Below, piece after piece: positions 19,849 to 29,288 of a DNA stretch of 64,000 nucleotides. The notes beneath the pieces are model-generated. The model was not told the origin of the DNA. It did not search any database and worked only from the letters and a program-made list of their open reading frames with translations. Origin of the DNA: Serratia grimesii NBRC 13537 (GTDB taxonomy: Bacteria > Pseudomonadota > Gammaproteobacteria > Enterobacterales > Enterobacteriaceae); contig NZ_BCTT01000011.1 in the NCBI RefSeq assembly GCF_001590905.1, positions 248,001-312,000 of the forward strand, given 5' to 3'. The position numbers and the translations under genes are program-made. Numbering within the stretch: position 1 is the first letter of the stretch; the number at the start of each line of letters is the position of its first letter.

Positions 19849-20164
19849 TTTTCACGGCACCTGTCAGAGTTAAAATATGTGATGTCTTCCGCATCTGAAG
19901 GCTGGGAGACATTTCTCTGACAAGGAGTTTAATGGTTAGCAGTGTAAGTAAAAATGGGATCCAGCGCACAACAGTGTTGACTCTGAGTCAATAAATGCGT
20001 GCCAAATGACTGGATTTCGAATAAAACGCGCTGATGAGCTGGCTTTACCGGACGATTGCTGCGCCATCTGTGACAGCCACCCTGCTGATGAGTTACTATC
20101 GCGGACAGAATCAACCCTTTGTCGTCCAGGGATTGCCAAGCCACGGTCTGAGGATAATTGAGTA
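19849..20164. promoter_or_regulatory. mdaB-parC divergent intergenic region with a 15-bp palindrome
   Basis: This 316-base gap must contain the promoters of mdaB (leftward) and parC (rightward). The clearest element is the perfect inverted repeat TTGACTCTGAGTCAA at 19977-19991 (seven-base arms, one-base centre), roughly 130 bases from mdaB and 175 from parC. It could be an operator, but I do not recognise the regulator. No gene or RNA signature is seen in the gap. Confidence 0.4.
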
Positions 20165-22438
20165 ATGAGTGATCTGACTCATGACGGTGTAGAGCGTTTA
20201 CCGCTGCACACATTTACTGAAAACGCCTATCTGAACTATTCCATGTACGTCATCATGGATCGGGCGTTGCCGTACATTGGTGACGGTTTGAAGCCGGTAC
20301 AACGCCGCATCATCTACGCCATGTCTGAGCTGGGGCTGAATAACAGCGCCAAATTCAAAAAATCCGCCCGTACTGTGGGTGACGTGCTGGGTAAATACCA
20401 TCCGCATGGCGACAGCGCCTGCTACGAAGCGATGGTGTTGATGGCCCAGCCGTTCTCTTATCGCTATCCGTTGGTAGACGGCCAAGGGAACTGGGGTGCG
20501 CCGGATGACCCGAAATCCTTCGCCGCGATGCGTTATACCGAATCCCGCCTGTCCAAATATGCGGAAGTGTTGTTGGCCGAATTGGGCCAAGGCACCGTTG
20601 ACTGGGTACCGAACTTTGACGGCACCATGCAGGAGCCGAAGATGTTACCGGCTCGACTGCCCAACATTCTGCTGAACGGCACCACCGGTATTGCTGTTGG
20701 TATGGCGACAGATATCCCACCGCACAACGTGCGTGAAGTGGCCGCCGCCGCCGTGGCGCTGATCGACAAGCCAGGCGCTTCGCTTGAAGAGTTGCTCGAG
20801 TTCGTACAGGGGCCAGACTTCCCAACCGAAGCCGAGATCATTACGCCACGCGACGAAATCCGCAAAATTTATCAAAATGGCCGCGGCTCAGTACGCATGC
20901 GCGCCGTTTGGAAAAAAGAAGACGGCAGTGCGGTGATCACCGCCTTGCCACACCAGGTGTCCGGTGCCAAGGTATTGGAACAGATCGCCAGCCAAATGCG
21001 CGCCAAAAAGCTGCCAATGGTTGAAGATCTGCGTGATGAATCCGATCATGAAAACCCAACGCGACTGGTGATTGTGCCGCGCTCAAACCGTATCGATCTG
21101 GATCAGGTGATGAACCACCTGTTTGCCACGACCGATCTGGAGCGAAGCTACCGTATTAACATGAATATGATCGGTCTGGACAACCGCCCACAAGTTAAAG
21201 GGTTGGTGGAAATCCTTACCGAATGGCTGGCGTTCCGCCGTGACACAGTCCGCCGCCGCTTGAACTACCGTCTGGAAAAAGTGCTGAAACGCCTGCACAT
21301 CTTGGAAGGTTTGCTGGTGGCGTTCCTTAATATCGATGAAGTGATCCACATCATCCGTAGTGAGGACGAACCCAAGCCGGTCCTGATGCAGCGTTTTGGC
21401 ATTACTGACACTCAGGCGGAAGCCATTCTTGAACTGAAACTGCGCCATTTGGCGAAGTTGGAAGAGTTTAAGATCCGTGGTGAGCAGGACGAGTTAGCAA
21501 AAGAACGCGATCAGCTGCAGGCATTGCTGGCCTCTGAGCGCAAGCTGAATACCCTGATCAAGAAAGAGATCCAGGCAGATGCACAGGCCTATGGCGACGA
21601 TCGTCGCTCGCCGATTACTGAGCGTGCAGAAGCCAAGGCGATGAGCGAGCATGACTTCGTGCCGTCTGAGCCTGTGACCATTGTGTTGTCTGAAATGGGT
21701 TGGGTGCGTAGCGCCAAGGGCCATGATATTGATCCAACTGGTTTGAGCTACAAGGCTGGCGACAGCTACCGCAGTGCGGCCCGTGGCAAGACCAACCAGC
21801 CGGTCGTGTTTATCGACTCCACCGGACGCAGTTACGCGCTTGATCCGCTGACGTTACCTTCGGCACGTGGTCAGGGTGAACCGTTGACCGGTAAACTGAC
21901 GCCACCGCCGGGCGCGACCATTGAGCAAGTGCTGATGGCGGCAGACGATCAGAAGCTGCTGATGGCATCCGATGCCGGTTATGGCTTCGTCTGTACCTTC
22001 AACGATTTGGTGGCGCGTAACCGTGCCGGTAAAGCGATGATAACTCTGCCGGATAACGCCAAGGCGCTGGCACCGATGGAAATTCACGGCGACGACGACA
22101 TGCTGTTGTCGATCACTGCTGCGGGACGCATGTTATTGTTCCCGGTTGCAGATCTGCCGCAGTTGTCGAAAGGTAAGGGCAACAAGATTGTCTCTATCCC
22201 ATCAGCGCAGGCCGCATCTGGTGAAGATAAGTTAACGTGGCTGTTCGTGTTGCCACCGCAAACTTCTGTGACTCTGCATGTGGGCAAACGTAAACTGACG
22301 TTGCGCCCAGAAGATTTGCAGAAATTCCGTGCGGAGCGCGGCCGTAAAGGCACCTCACTGCCACGTGGGTTGCAGCGAATCGATCGCGTAGAGATTGATG
22401 CACCAGCACGTGCCCCTACGGGCGACAGCGAAGAATAA
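20165..22438 (+). CDS. parC: DNA topoisomerase IV subunit A
   Basis: ParC cuts and rejoins DNA in topoisomerase IV. The 757-residue protein contains the active-site tyrosine in [11 protein letters not shown] (Tyr124 here, Tyr120 in E. coli; the N-terminus is four residues longer), the breakage-reunion domain, a coiled-coil segment near 440-490 ([20 protein letters not shown]) and the C-terminal beta-pinwheel. The quinolone-resistance region reads [11 protein letters not shown], so Ser84 and Glu88 (E. coli Ser80 and Glu84) are the wild-type residues. It is transcribed separately from parE and followed by hairpins. Confidence 0.98.
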   Translation: MSDLTHDGVERLPLHTFTENAYLNYSMYVIMDRALPYIGDGLKPVQRRIIYAMSELGLNNSAKFKKSARTVGDVLGKYHPHGDSACYEAMVLMAQPFSYRYPLVDGQGNWGAPDDPKSFAAMRYTESRLSKYAEVLLAELGQGTVDWVPNFDGTMQEPKMLPARLPNILLNGTTGIAVGMATDIPPHNVREVAAAAVALIDKPGASLEELLEFVQGPDFPTEAEIITPRDEIRKIYQNGRGSVRMRAVWKKEDGSAVITALPHQVSGAKVLEQIASQMRAKKLPMVEDLRDESDHENPTRLVIVPRSNRIDLDQVMNHLFATTDLERSYRINMNMIGLDNRPQVKGLVEILTEWLAFRRDTVRRRLNYRLEKVLKRLHILEGLLVAFLNIDEVIHIIRSEDEPKPVLMQRFGITDTQAEAILELKLRHLAKLEEFKIRGEQDELAKERDQLQALLASERKLNTLIKKEIQADAQAYGDDRRSPITERAEAKAMSEHDFVPSEPVTIVLSEMGWVRSAKGHDIDPTGLSYKAGDSYRSAARGKTNQPVVFIDSTGRSYALDPLTLPSARGQGEPLTGKLTPPPGATIEQVLMAADDQKLLMASDAGYGFVCTFNDLVARNRAGKAMITLPDNAKALAPMEIHGDDDMLLSITAAGRMLLFPVADLPQLSKGKGNKIVSIPSAQAASGEDKLTWLFVLPPQTSVTLHVGKRKLTLRPEDLQKFRAERGRKGTSLPRGLQRIDRVEIDAPARAPTGDSEE

Positions 22439-22440
22439 GT

Positions 22441-22492
22441 CCTGCTATAGCAGGATAACAAAACGGGCGCAGCATGCTGCGCCCGCTTGATT
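22441..22492 (+). terminator. Double hairpin after parC
   Basis: Two perfect hairpins follow the parC stop: CCTGCTATAGCAGG (22441-22454) and CGGGCGCAGC/GCTGCGCCCG (22464-22485). The T-rich tail after the second is poor, so this may be a weak or processed terminator. Confidence 0.6.
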
Positions 22493-22679
22493 TCCCACCA
22501 CCGGCAATTATTTTCAAATAGTTAACATTTCTCTGCATAAAATTATTGTGCGTATCGCCGGCTGGCGGGAAAATAGCAAAAAAATGCGGGCGATTTTTTC
22601 GGGGCCTGCAATCAAAGAACGAGTAAAGGGATCTGCGCAGCGCATCAGGCTGCGTCGGCAGTGTGCTAATGAGGTTGTT

Positions 22680-23414
22680 ATGTTATTGATTTTGCGTGCC
22701 GTGCTCGCCACTCTCTATTGTATTTTGGTGTGCATTTTTGGTTCTATTTACTGTCTATTCAGCCCACGTGATCCTCGCCATGTGGCGACATTTGGTCACT
22801 TGTTTGGTCGCCTGTCCGGGTTATTCGGCTTAAAAGTGGAAATTCGCGTGCCGGCCAGTGCGGCTAAAAATGGCAACTGTATTTACATCGCTAACCATCA
22901 GAATAACTACGATATGGTAACCGCCGCCAAGGTGGTTCAACCGCGTACCGTGACGGTGGGTAAAAAAAGTCTGCTGTGGGTACCCTTCTTCGGTCCTCTG
23001 TATTGGCTGACGGGTAACTTGTTGATCGACCGTGATAATCGTGCCAAAGCACATGGCACCATTGCACAGGTAGCCGAACAGTTTAAAAAACGAGATATTT
23101 CGATCTGGATGTTTCCAGAGGGCACCCGTAGCCGCGGGCGTGGGTTGATGCCGTTTAAAACGGGTGCGTTCCACGCAGCGATCGCCGCTGGGGTGCCAAT
23201 TGTGCCGATTTGTGTTTCTACCACCAGCGGTAAAATTAATCTTAACCGTTGGAATAATGGCCATGCGATCGTCGAAATGTTAGAACCGGTAGATATTAGT
23301 CATTACAGTAAAGAAAATGTGCGTGAGCTGGCGGCCCATTGCCATGCGCTGATGCTGGCGAAAATTGCCGAGCTGGATGCGGAAGTGGCCCAGCGCAATG
23401 CGGCCGGAAAATAA
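22680..23414 (+). CDS. plsC: 1-acyl-sn-glycerol-3-phosphate acyltransferase
   Basis: PlsC acylates lysophosphatidic acid to phosphatidic acid at the inner membrane. The start at MLLILRAVLATLYC is chosen because it matches E. coli PlsC and has GAGG six bases upstream; the frame is open 44 codons earlier without support. The 244-residue protein has an N-terminal hydrophobic helix, the catalytic NHQNNYD (NHX4D box) and the acceptor-binding FPEGTRSRGRG motif. It lies between parC and ftsP as in E. coli. Confidence 0.97.
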   Translation: MLLILRAVLATLYCILVCIFGSIYCLFSPRDPRHVATFGHLFGRLSGLFGLKVEIRVPASAAKNGNCIYIANHQNNYDMVTAAKVVQPRTVTVGKKSLLWVPFFGPLYWLTGNLLIDRDNRAKAHGTIAQVAEQFKKRDISIWMFPEGTRSRGRGLMPFKTGAFHAAIAAGVPIVPICVSTTSGKINLNRWNNGHAIVEMLEPVDISHYSKENVRELAAHCHALMLAKIAELDAEVAQRNAAGK

Positions 23415-23470
23415 TATTCCTACCGGCTTCAAAGAATGAACTTTTAAACGGCGTCAGATGCCGTTAACGC

Positions 23471-23510
23471 CCGGGCTCCTGCTAATCTGATTATCAGGGG
23501 CCCGGTCTTT
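23471..23510 (+). terminator. Terminator after plsC
   Basis: An 11-bp stem (CCGGGCTCCTG with CAGGGGCCCGG, one wobble pair, 13-base loop) is followed by TCTTT. It begins 57 bases after the plsC stop and ends just before the ftsP leader. Confidence 0.7.
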
Positions 23511-23546
23511 GCACACGGTTTAGTTATTGCTTTTCATGGAGAAAAT

Positions 23547-24962
23547 ATGTCACTCAGTCGACGTCAGTTTATTCAGGCATCGGGCTTGGCGCTGTGCGCA
23601 GGATCCGTGCCGCTGAGGGCTGAGGCGAGCGGAATGCAGACCCCATTACCTATTCCCCCCTTGCTTGAATCCCGTCGTGGACAGCCGCTGTTTTTAACGC
23701 TGCAGCGCGCGCATTGGGCATTTATGGATAACCGTAAAGCCTCAGTGTGGGGCATTAACGGTATGTATCTTGGGCCGACAGTGCGGGTTTACAACGGTGA
23801 TGATGTAAAGCTCATCTACAGCAACCGTCTGCCGGAGCCGGTGGCGATGACCATTAGCGGTCTGCAAGTGCCCGGGACACTAACGGGCGGTGCCCCGCGC
23901 ATGATGTCGCCTAACGTCGACTGGTCACCTGTGCTGCCTATCCGCCAGAACGCTGCGACCTGCTGGTATCACGCCAGTACGCCGAACCGTATGGCTCCGC
24001 ACGTCTACAACGGTCTGACAGGGCTGTGGCTGATTGAAGATGAAGTCAGCAAGGCACTCCCATTGCCAAACCATTACGGCGTTGATGACTTCCCGCTGAT
24101 TATTCAAGACAAGCGGTTAGATAACTTTGGTACGCCGGAATATGACCCGCCGTCGCAAGGCGGCTTTGTTGGCGATACGCTGTTGGTTAACGGTGTGCAA
24201 AACCCGTACGTCGAAGTATCACGTGGTTGGGTGCGTTTGCGCCTGCTTAATGCTTCCAACTCACGTCGTTACATGCTGCAATTAAGTGACGGCCGACCGC
24301 TTAACGTTATTGCCAGCGATCAGGGTTTCCTGCCTGCGCCGGTTGCGGTACAGCAGCTTTCACTGGCGCCAGGTGAGCGTCGTGAAGTGCTGATCGACAT
24401 GTCTAAAGGCGATGAGGTGACAATCACCGCCGGTGAAGCCGCGGGTATTATGGATCGTCTGCGTGGGCTGTTTGAGCCGTCAAGCATTCTGGTTTCAACC
24501 CAGGTGTTGACGCTGAAACCAACAGGGCTATTGCCGCTGGTGACCGATAATTTGCCAATGCGTTTGCTGGCGGATCAACTGTTGGATGGCAGTGTCAGCC
24601 GTACCCGTGAATTCCGTTTGGGCGACAGCCAGGCCGGGATCAACGGGGCGGTCTGGGACATGAACCGCATTGATGTACAAACGCAACAAGGTAGCTGGGA
24701 ACGCTGGAATATCCATGCGGATACTCCGCAGGCGTTCCACATTCAGGGCGTTCAGTTCCTGGTGAAACGGGTTAACGGCGCTCAGCCAATGGCGGAAGAT
24801 CGTGGTTGGAAAGACACGGTGTGGATCGACGGTGACGTCGAACTGCTGGTTTACTTCAACCAGTCCACCTCAGAACATTTCCCGTTCCTTTACTACAGCC
24901 AGACGCTAGAAATGGCGGATCGCGGCAGTGCAGGCCAGTTTATGGTGCAGCCAGCCCTTTAA
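23547..24962 (+). CDS. ftsP: Cell-division protein FtsP (SufI), Tat-exported cupredoxin-fold protein
   Basis: FtsP stabilises the divisome in the periplasm under stress. The 471-residue protein begins with a twin-arginine signal, SRRQFIQASGLALC, cleaved near AEASG, so it is exported folded. Three cupredoxin-like domains follow, as in multicopper oxidases, but the copper-binding His clusters are not evident, in line with E. coli SufI, which binds no copper. A GGAG site precedes the ATG. Its stop region overlaps the end of the convergent LysR gene by four bases. Confidence 0.95.
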   Translation: MSLSRRQFIQASGLALCAGSVPLRAEASGMQTPLPIPPLLESRRGQPLFLTLQRAHWAFMDNRKASVWGINGMYLGPTVRVYNGDDVKLIYSNRLPEPVAMTISGLQVPGTLTGGAPRMMSPNVDWSPVLPIRQNAATCWYHASTPNRMAPHVYNGLTGLWLIEDEVSKALPLPNHYGVDDFPLIIQDKRLDNFGTPEYDPPSQGGFVGDTLLVNGVQNPYVEVSRGWVRLRLLNASNSRRYMLQLSDGRPLNVIASDQGFLPAPVAVQQLSLAPGERREVLIDMSKGDEVTITAGEAAGIMDRLRGLFEPSSILVSTQVLTLKPTGLLPLVTDNLPMRLLADQLLDGSVSRTREFRLGDSQAGINGAVWDMNRIDVQTQQGSWERWNIHADTPQAFHIQGVQFLVKRVNGAQPMAEDRGWKDTVWIDGDVELLVYFNQSTSEHFPFLYYSQTLEMADRGSAGQFMVQPAL

Positions 24963-25879
24963 GCATGCTGTGTGGGTTCATCTTGCGGACCCGCACGCAG
25001 CATTTCCAGAAATGCCTGCACTATCGGCGTTGCACTGTCAGCATGATAAATGGCGTATAAATCTGCCGATGGCGCCTGCTGTAGCGGGCAGAAACGCACG
25101 CCGGGCCACGGGATACGTCCATAACTGTCCGGCAGCAGTGTGATGCCGTAACCTTCGGTCACCAGCGCCATCAGGGTTTGCGGTTCGTTGACCTGATAGG
25201 CGATATCGGGTTTAAACCCCTGCTGCAGGCACAGGTTGTGCAGATATAACCCCAGACTGGCCTCGTGTGGCGGTAGGACCATGAACTTTTCATGCCTCAG
25301 TGCTGCGAGCGGTAGGCTTTCTGCTTGCGCCAGTGGGTGATCCAGTGGCAGCACCACCGCAATATTCTCCCGCGCCAGCAATTGACTCGCCAACCCCGGT
25401 AATACTTGCTCCCTGGCTTCTCGCCAGACGCCAATATCGATATGACGCTTTTGCAGTGCCGTGATCTGTTGGCTGGGCGTCAGTTCGTTTAAAGCCCAGG
25501 TGACATTGACCGTTTGCTCGGTAAAGCGCTTAAGTGCCGGTATCAATCCGCCCCATACTGAAGTACCAACCATGCCAATGACCATGTGGCCAGCCTCGCC
25601 ACGGCCCAATTGCTGTACCTGATTCAGCGCATGCCCGGCCTGATCCAGCAACATTTCTACGTTGCGAAACAGCATTCGTCCGGCCTGTGTCAACGCCATC
25701 GAGCGGGTGGTGCGTTTAAACAACGCGACACCCAGTTGGCTCTCCAGATCTTTGATGTGCTTGCTAAGCGGCGGCTGCGAAATATTTAGCCGGAGTGCCG
25801 CTTGAGTGAAGTTCATTTCCTCCGCTACGACACGGAAATAGTGCAGCAGGCGGAAATTAATCCGGCTTGGGTCTGGCAT
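24959..25879 (-). CDS. LysR-family regulator, probable XapR-like activator
   Basis: The start at MPDPSRINFRLLHYF is taken from the position of the helix-turn-helix; no strong ribosome site is seen and the frame is open further upstream. The 306-residue protein has a LysR HTH (NFTQAALRLNISQPPLSKHIKDLE) and effector domain. It is divergent from xapA with about 150 bases between starts. In E. coli XapR is the LysR regulator that activates xapAB in response to xanthosine, which makes this the likely role. A four-base overlap with the ftsP end is tail-to-tail. Confidence 0.82.
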   Translation of the reverse strand: MPDPSRINFRLLHYFRVVAEEMNFTQAALRLNISQPPLSKHIKDLESQLGVALFKRTTRSMALTQAGRMLFRNVEMLLDQAGHALNQVQQLGRGEAGHMVIGMVGTSVWGGLIPALKRFTEQTVNVTWALNELTPSQQITALQKRHIDIGVWREAREQVLPGLASQLLARENIAVVLPLDHPLAQAESLPLAALRHEKFMVLPPHEASLGLYLHNLCLQQGFKPDIAYQVNEPQTLMALVTEGYGITLLPDSYGRIPWPGVRFCPLQQAPSADLYAIYHADSATPIVQAFLEMLRAGPQDEPTQHA

Positions 25880-26030
25880 TTGCTGGGGCTGTTTGATGCT
25901 GATGATGGCCTCCTGATACTGCCAATTTATAGGTAAATGGAATAAATAGGCCGCCAATAATGTATTGGTCGCCGCCGGACATCGCTCTCTACTATGGGGG
26001 TTACTTCCTCCCCTCACAGAAGAGAATACA

Positions 26031-26852
26031 ATGTTTAATCAAGAAGATGCTTTTTCCTGTGCTGACGTGATCCGCACCCGCATGCCGGGTTTCCAACCGC
26101 GAGCTGCATTGATACTGGGCTCGGGGCTGGGCGCGCTGGCGGAGGTGATGACCGACACGCTGACAATCGACTACGCTGAGCTGCCGGGATTCCCGGTCAG
26201 CAGTGTGGTGGGTCATGCTGGGCAACTGGTCGCCGGTTGGCTGGAGGGCGTGCCGGTAGTGTGCATGAAAGGGCGTGGGCACTATTACGAAGGCCGCGGC
26301 ATGCAAGTGATGACCACCGCCGTGCGTACTTTCAAATTGCTTGGTTGTGAATTCCTGCTGGCGACCAACGCAGCCGGTTCGCTGCGCCAGTCGGTACCAC
26401 CGGGCAGCCTGGTAGCGCTTACTGACCACATCAATTTTATGCCTGAATCGCCATTGGTTGGTGATAACGATGAGCGTTTTGGACCGCGTTTCTTTAGCCT
26501 GGCGAACGCTTATGATCGTGACCTGCGCAGCCAGTTGGCCCAGGTGGCTGAACGCGTGGGTATTCCGCTGGCCGAAGGGGTATTTGCCGCTTACACCGGG
26601 CCTAATTTCGAAACACCAGCGGAAATCCGCATGATGCAAACGCTGGGGTGTGATGTGGTGGGTATGTCTATCGTGCCGGAAGTGCTTTCTGCACGTCATT
26701 GCGGGCTGAAGGTGTTGGTGGTGTCTGCGATGACCAACTATGCCGAGGGGCTGTCCGATACGCCGTTGTCTCATGAGCAAACCCTGAGCTGCGCTGCGCT
26801 GGCGGCAGAAGATTTTATGCGCCTGATCCGTGAGTTCTTCAAAACGCTGTAA
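26031..26852 (+). CDS. xapA: Purine (xanthosine) nucleoside phosphorylase
   Basis: XapA splits xanthosine, inosine or guanosine with phosphate to free base and ribose-1-phosphate. The 273-residue protein starts MFNQEDAFSCADVIR and contains the PNP-family phosphate-binding ILGSGLGAL and GRGHYYEGRGMQ motifs, the ribose/base region TNAAGSLRQSVPPGS, and YTGPNFETPAEIRMM with VSAMTNYAEGLS near the end. The neighbours xapB and a divergent LysR gene match the E. coli xapABR layout, favouring XapA over the general PNP type. Confidence 0.92.
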   Translation: MFNQEDAFSCADVIRTRMPGFQPRAALILGSGLGALAEVMTDTLTIDYAELPGFPVSSVVGHAGQLVAGWLEGVPVVCMKGRGHYYEGRGMQVMTTAVRTFKLLGCEFLLATNAAGSLRQSVPPGSLVALTDHINFMPESPLVGDNDERFGPRFFSLANAYDRDLRSQLAQVAERVGIPLAEGVFAAYTGPNFETPAEIRMMQTLGCDVVGMSIVPEVLSARHCGLKVLVVSAMTNYAEGLSDTPLSHEQTLSCAALAAEDFMRLIREFFKTL

Positions 26853-26932
26853 TGCTGTAGTCCCTGCACGGTAGGGCACAGGGGCCTTGCCGTGCGAATC
26901 ATCGTTTTAATCAGAATAATAAGGTGATGGTG

Positions 26933-28192
26933 ATGGCAATAAAAACGCGACTGAAGGTGATGGTGTTTCTGCAGTTCTTTATTTGGGGGGCCTGGCTGGT
27001 CACGCTGGGATCTTACATGATTAATACCCTGCATTTCAGCGGGCTGCAGGTGGGCATGGTTTACAGCGCGAAGGGTATCGCAGCGCTGATTATGCCAGGA
27101 TTGGCAGGCATTCTGGCCGATCGCTGGATCAAGGCCAACTATCTGTATGCGTTGTGCCATTTGTTCGGCGCGGGTGCACTTTACTGCGCTGCACAGGTTG
27201 AGCAGCCTATGGTGATGTTCTGGGTCATGTTGTTCAATGCCATGGTGTATATGCCCACCATTTCGCTTTCCAATGCCATTTCCTATTTCTGTCTGGAGAA
27301 GCAAGGTTACGACACGGTGAAAGATTTCCCGCCGGTACGGGTTTATGGCACCGTTGGCTTTATTGTAGCGATGTGGCTGATCGGCTTTAGCAAGATTGAA
27401 CTCAGCAATATGCAACTGTATTTGGCCTCTGGGGTATCGCTGCTGTTGGCTTTCTATTCGCTGACGTTGCCGAATTGCCCGACCAGCAGGGTGGAAAAAT
27501 CAAAAAGTTGGTTCAGCGTGTTGGGGCTGGACGCGTTGGTGTTATTCCGTCAGCGACGCATGGCGTTATTTTTCCTGTTTGCCATGTTGTTGGGTGCTGC
27601 GCTACAAGTGACTAATACCTTCGGGAACCCCTTCCTGCACGATTTTGCGAGCAACCCGCTGTATCAGGACAGCATAAGCGTCAGATACCCGGCGGTGCTG
27701 TTGTCGTTGTCACAAATCTCTGAGGTGTTCTTTATCCTCACGATCCCGTTCTTCCTGCGTCGATATGGTATCAAACAGGTGATGTTGATCAGTATGGCGG
27801 CCTGGACGTTGCGGTTCCTGTTTCTGGCTTATGGCACACCGGCCGGTTTCGGGTTTGTCTTGCTGTTGTTGTCGATGATTGTGTACGGCTGTGCCTTTGA
27901 TTTCTTTAATATTTCCGGGGCCATCTTTGTTGAGAAAGAAGCCGATCACCGCATCCGCGCCAGCGCTCAGGGGCTGTTTATGACCATGGTTAACGGGATC
28001 GGTGCTTATGTGGGGGCGATCGCCAGCGGCGAGGTCGTGGATTTCTTCACCCACAACGGCATAAAAGATTGGCAGAGTATCTGGTTGATCTTCGCGTTGT
28101 ATACGTTGGTATTGGGCATCGTTTTTGCGCTGACCTTTAATTATCAGCATCGGCCTGAGGAGAATGCGGGGTCGGTACAACGGGCACATTAA
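26933..28192 (+). CDS. xapB: Xanthosine/nucleoside:H+ symporter XapB (NupG family)
   Basis: The start at MAIKTRLKVMVFLQFF is chosen because AAGG lies eight bases before it; GTG and ATG codons a few bases upstream have no site. The 419-residue protein has about 12 hydrophobic segments and the conserved features of XapB/NupG, including FIWGAWLVTLGSYM, GMVYSAKGIAALIMPG, and YGCAFDFFNISGAIFVE. It imports xanthosine or other nucleosides for XapA and lies 80 bases downstream. A hairpin terminator follows. Confidence 0.93.
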   Translation: MAIKTRLKVMVFLQFFIWGAWLVTLGSYMINTLHFSGLQVGMVYSAKGIAALIMPGLAGILADRWIKANYLYALCHLFGAGALYCAAQVEQPMVMFWVMLFNAMVYMPTISLSNAISYFCLEKQGYDTVKDFPPVRVYGTVGFIVAMWLIGFSKIELSNMQLYLASGVSLLLAFYSLTLPNCPTSRVEKSKSWFSVLGLDALVLFRQRRMALFFLFAMLLGAALQVTNTFGNPFLHDFASNPLYQDSISVRYPAVLLSLSQISEVFFILTIPFFLRRYGIKQVMLISMAAWTLRFLFLAYGTPAGFGFVLLLLSMIVYGCAFDFFNISGAIFVEKEADHRIRASAQGLFMTMVNGIGAYVGAIASGEVVDFFTHNGIKDWQSIWLIFALYTLVLGIVFALTFNYQHRPEENAGSVQRAH

Positions 28193-28198
28193 AAAGGA

Positions 28199-28224
28199 AA
28201 CAGGCGCCTAAAGGCGCCCGTTTT
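28199..28224 (+). terminator. Terminator between xapB and the PfkB-like gene
   Basis: Stem GGCGCC/GGCGCC (28203-28218, TAAA loop) is flanked by an A run on the left and CGTTTT on the right, so it can work for both convergent genes. Confidence 0.8.
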
Positions 28225-28227
28225 GAC

Positions 28228-29106
28228 TTAAACGTCAGGAAAGCATCGTTGCAGTTGTTGCCAGTCCGGCGTCCCGGTGGCGTCCTGATTTGCTCCCCAC
28301 CAAACAGCGACCCGGTTGGCCAGATCCACGGCCTGTGGCACTGACCAGCCGGCCGACAACCCAGCCAACAGACCAATGCAGTGGGCACAGCTTGGGCTCG
28401 TGTCTTCAACCGGATAGCCGGCAATTTGTAGTGGTGGGGCATCACCATCACAAAGCCAGACGCCGTCGCGGTCCAGCAGACAAACAAGCGTCAGGTTATG
28501 AGCGCTGGCGAAGCCTCGGGCAGCGGAAAGTACATCACCTGTACCGCAGAGTGTGGTTGTTTCACTACGGTTCAACGTCAGCAAACTGTGGCTGTCGCTG
28601 AGCATGGCGAAGAAATCTTCATCGAGCTGACCGACCTGTGAACCAAGGGCGATCAGACGGCGTTGATCAAAAGGCAGGCGCGTCAGCCAATCGCGCAATG
28701 CTTCACCGTTGTCCCCAACCAGTTGCTCGCCACTGATGTAAATCAGGGTGTCTTCAGTCAACGGGAGGGTGGACAACTGGGCTTTATTCCATTGGGTTTC
28801 GCAGCCAGGCTCGATAACAAGAACCGGCTCTCCGTTGGACGGCTTCTGTATCAGGCGCTGGCCGTTGTCCATCTGGCCGTGGCGCAGCAGCACTGGCAGG
28901 CCCATCTGCTGCATTTCTGCTTCAATCGCGGCACCCCAGTCACCGTTGCCGACAGGCATGCCGTTGATCACGGGCACCTGTAAATGCATCAGCGCTTGCG
29001 CGACATTAAACGCACCGCCGCCAATCTTCCGTTCCTGCGTTAGCGTCACTTCACCGATCGCACTGCCCAGTACCAGGACAGGCTTTACTGCTAAAAACTC
29101 ACTCAT
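28228..29106 (-). CDS. PfkB-family carbohydrate kinase-like protein with degenerate active site
   Basis: The 292-residue protein aligns by eye with PfkB/ribokinase sugar kinases: a substrate-side GGGAFNVAQAL motif near residues 29-39 and a late LLDRDGVWLCDGD strand before the nucleotide site. The family's catalytic DTTGAGD motif, however, reads DTSPSCA at residues 235-241, so the general-base Asp becomes Ala and the anion-hole glycines are lost. Either it is a non-catalytic sugar-binding relative, or it uses a different chemistry. A GGAGG site lies six bases before the ATG. It lies between xapB and ygiQ, convergent with xapB; a link with nucleoside or ribose metabolism is only suggested by location. 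Confidence 0.75.
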   Translation of the reverse strand: MSEFLAVKPVLVLGSAIGEVTLTQERKIGGGAFNVAQALMHLQVPVINGMPVGNGDWGAAIEAEMQQMGLPVLLRHGQMDNGQRLIQKPSNGEPVLVIEPGCETQWNKAQLSTLPLTEDTLIYISGEQLVGDNGEALRDWLTRLPFDQRRLIALGSQVGQLDEDFFAMLSDSHSLLTLNRSETTTLCGTGDVLSAARGFASAHNLTLVCLLDRDGVWLCDGDAPPLQIAGYPVEDTSPSCAHCIGLLAGLSAGWSVPQAVDLANRVAVWWGANQDATGTPDWQQLQRCFPDV

Positions 29107-29288
29107 TCATGTCCTCCGCTGCCGACCGGTGGGCCGAACAGAATGCGCTATGATGACGGTGCAAGCGAGCAGAGTCGAGGGGCAAGCCCCTTGTGTTGTG
29201 ACTAATGTGTGAAATAACCATGCTCTTTTTGCCACTAGTGCGTATAATCGCCGCCCGGCGATTAATTAACCTGTATAAGAGCACCAGA

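Noticed and set aside
20399-20435. Quinolone-resistance change in ParC.
   Set aside because: The residues equivalent to E. coli Ser80 and Glu84 are the wild-type Ser and Glu.
26001-26879. 292-codon frame on the minus strand over xapA.
   Set aside because: It is fully opposite a strongly recognised purine nucleoside phosphorylase and its translation is His/Arg/Gln-rich without any motif.
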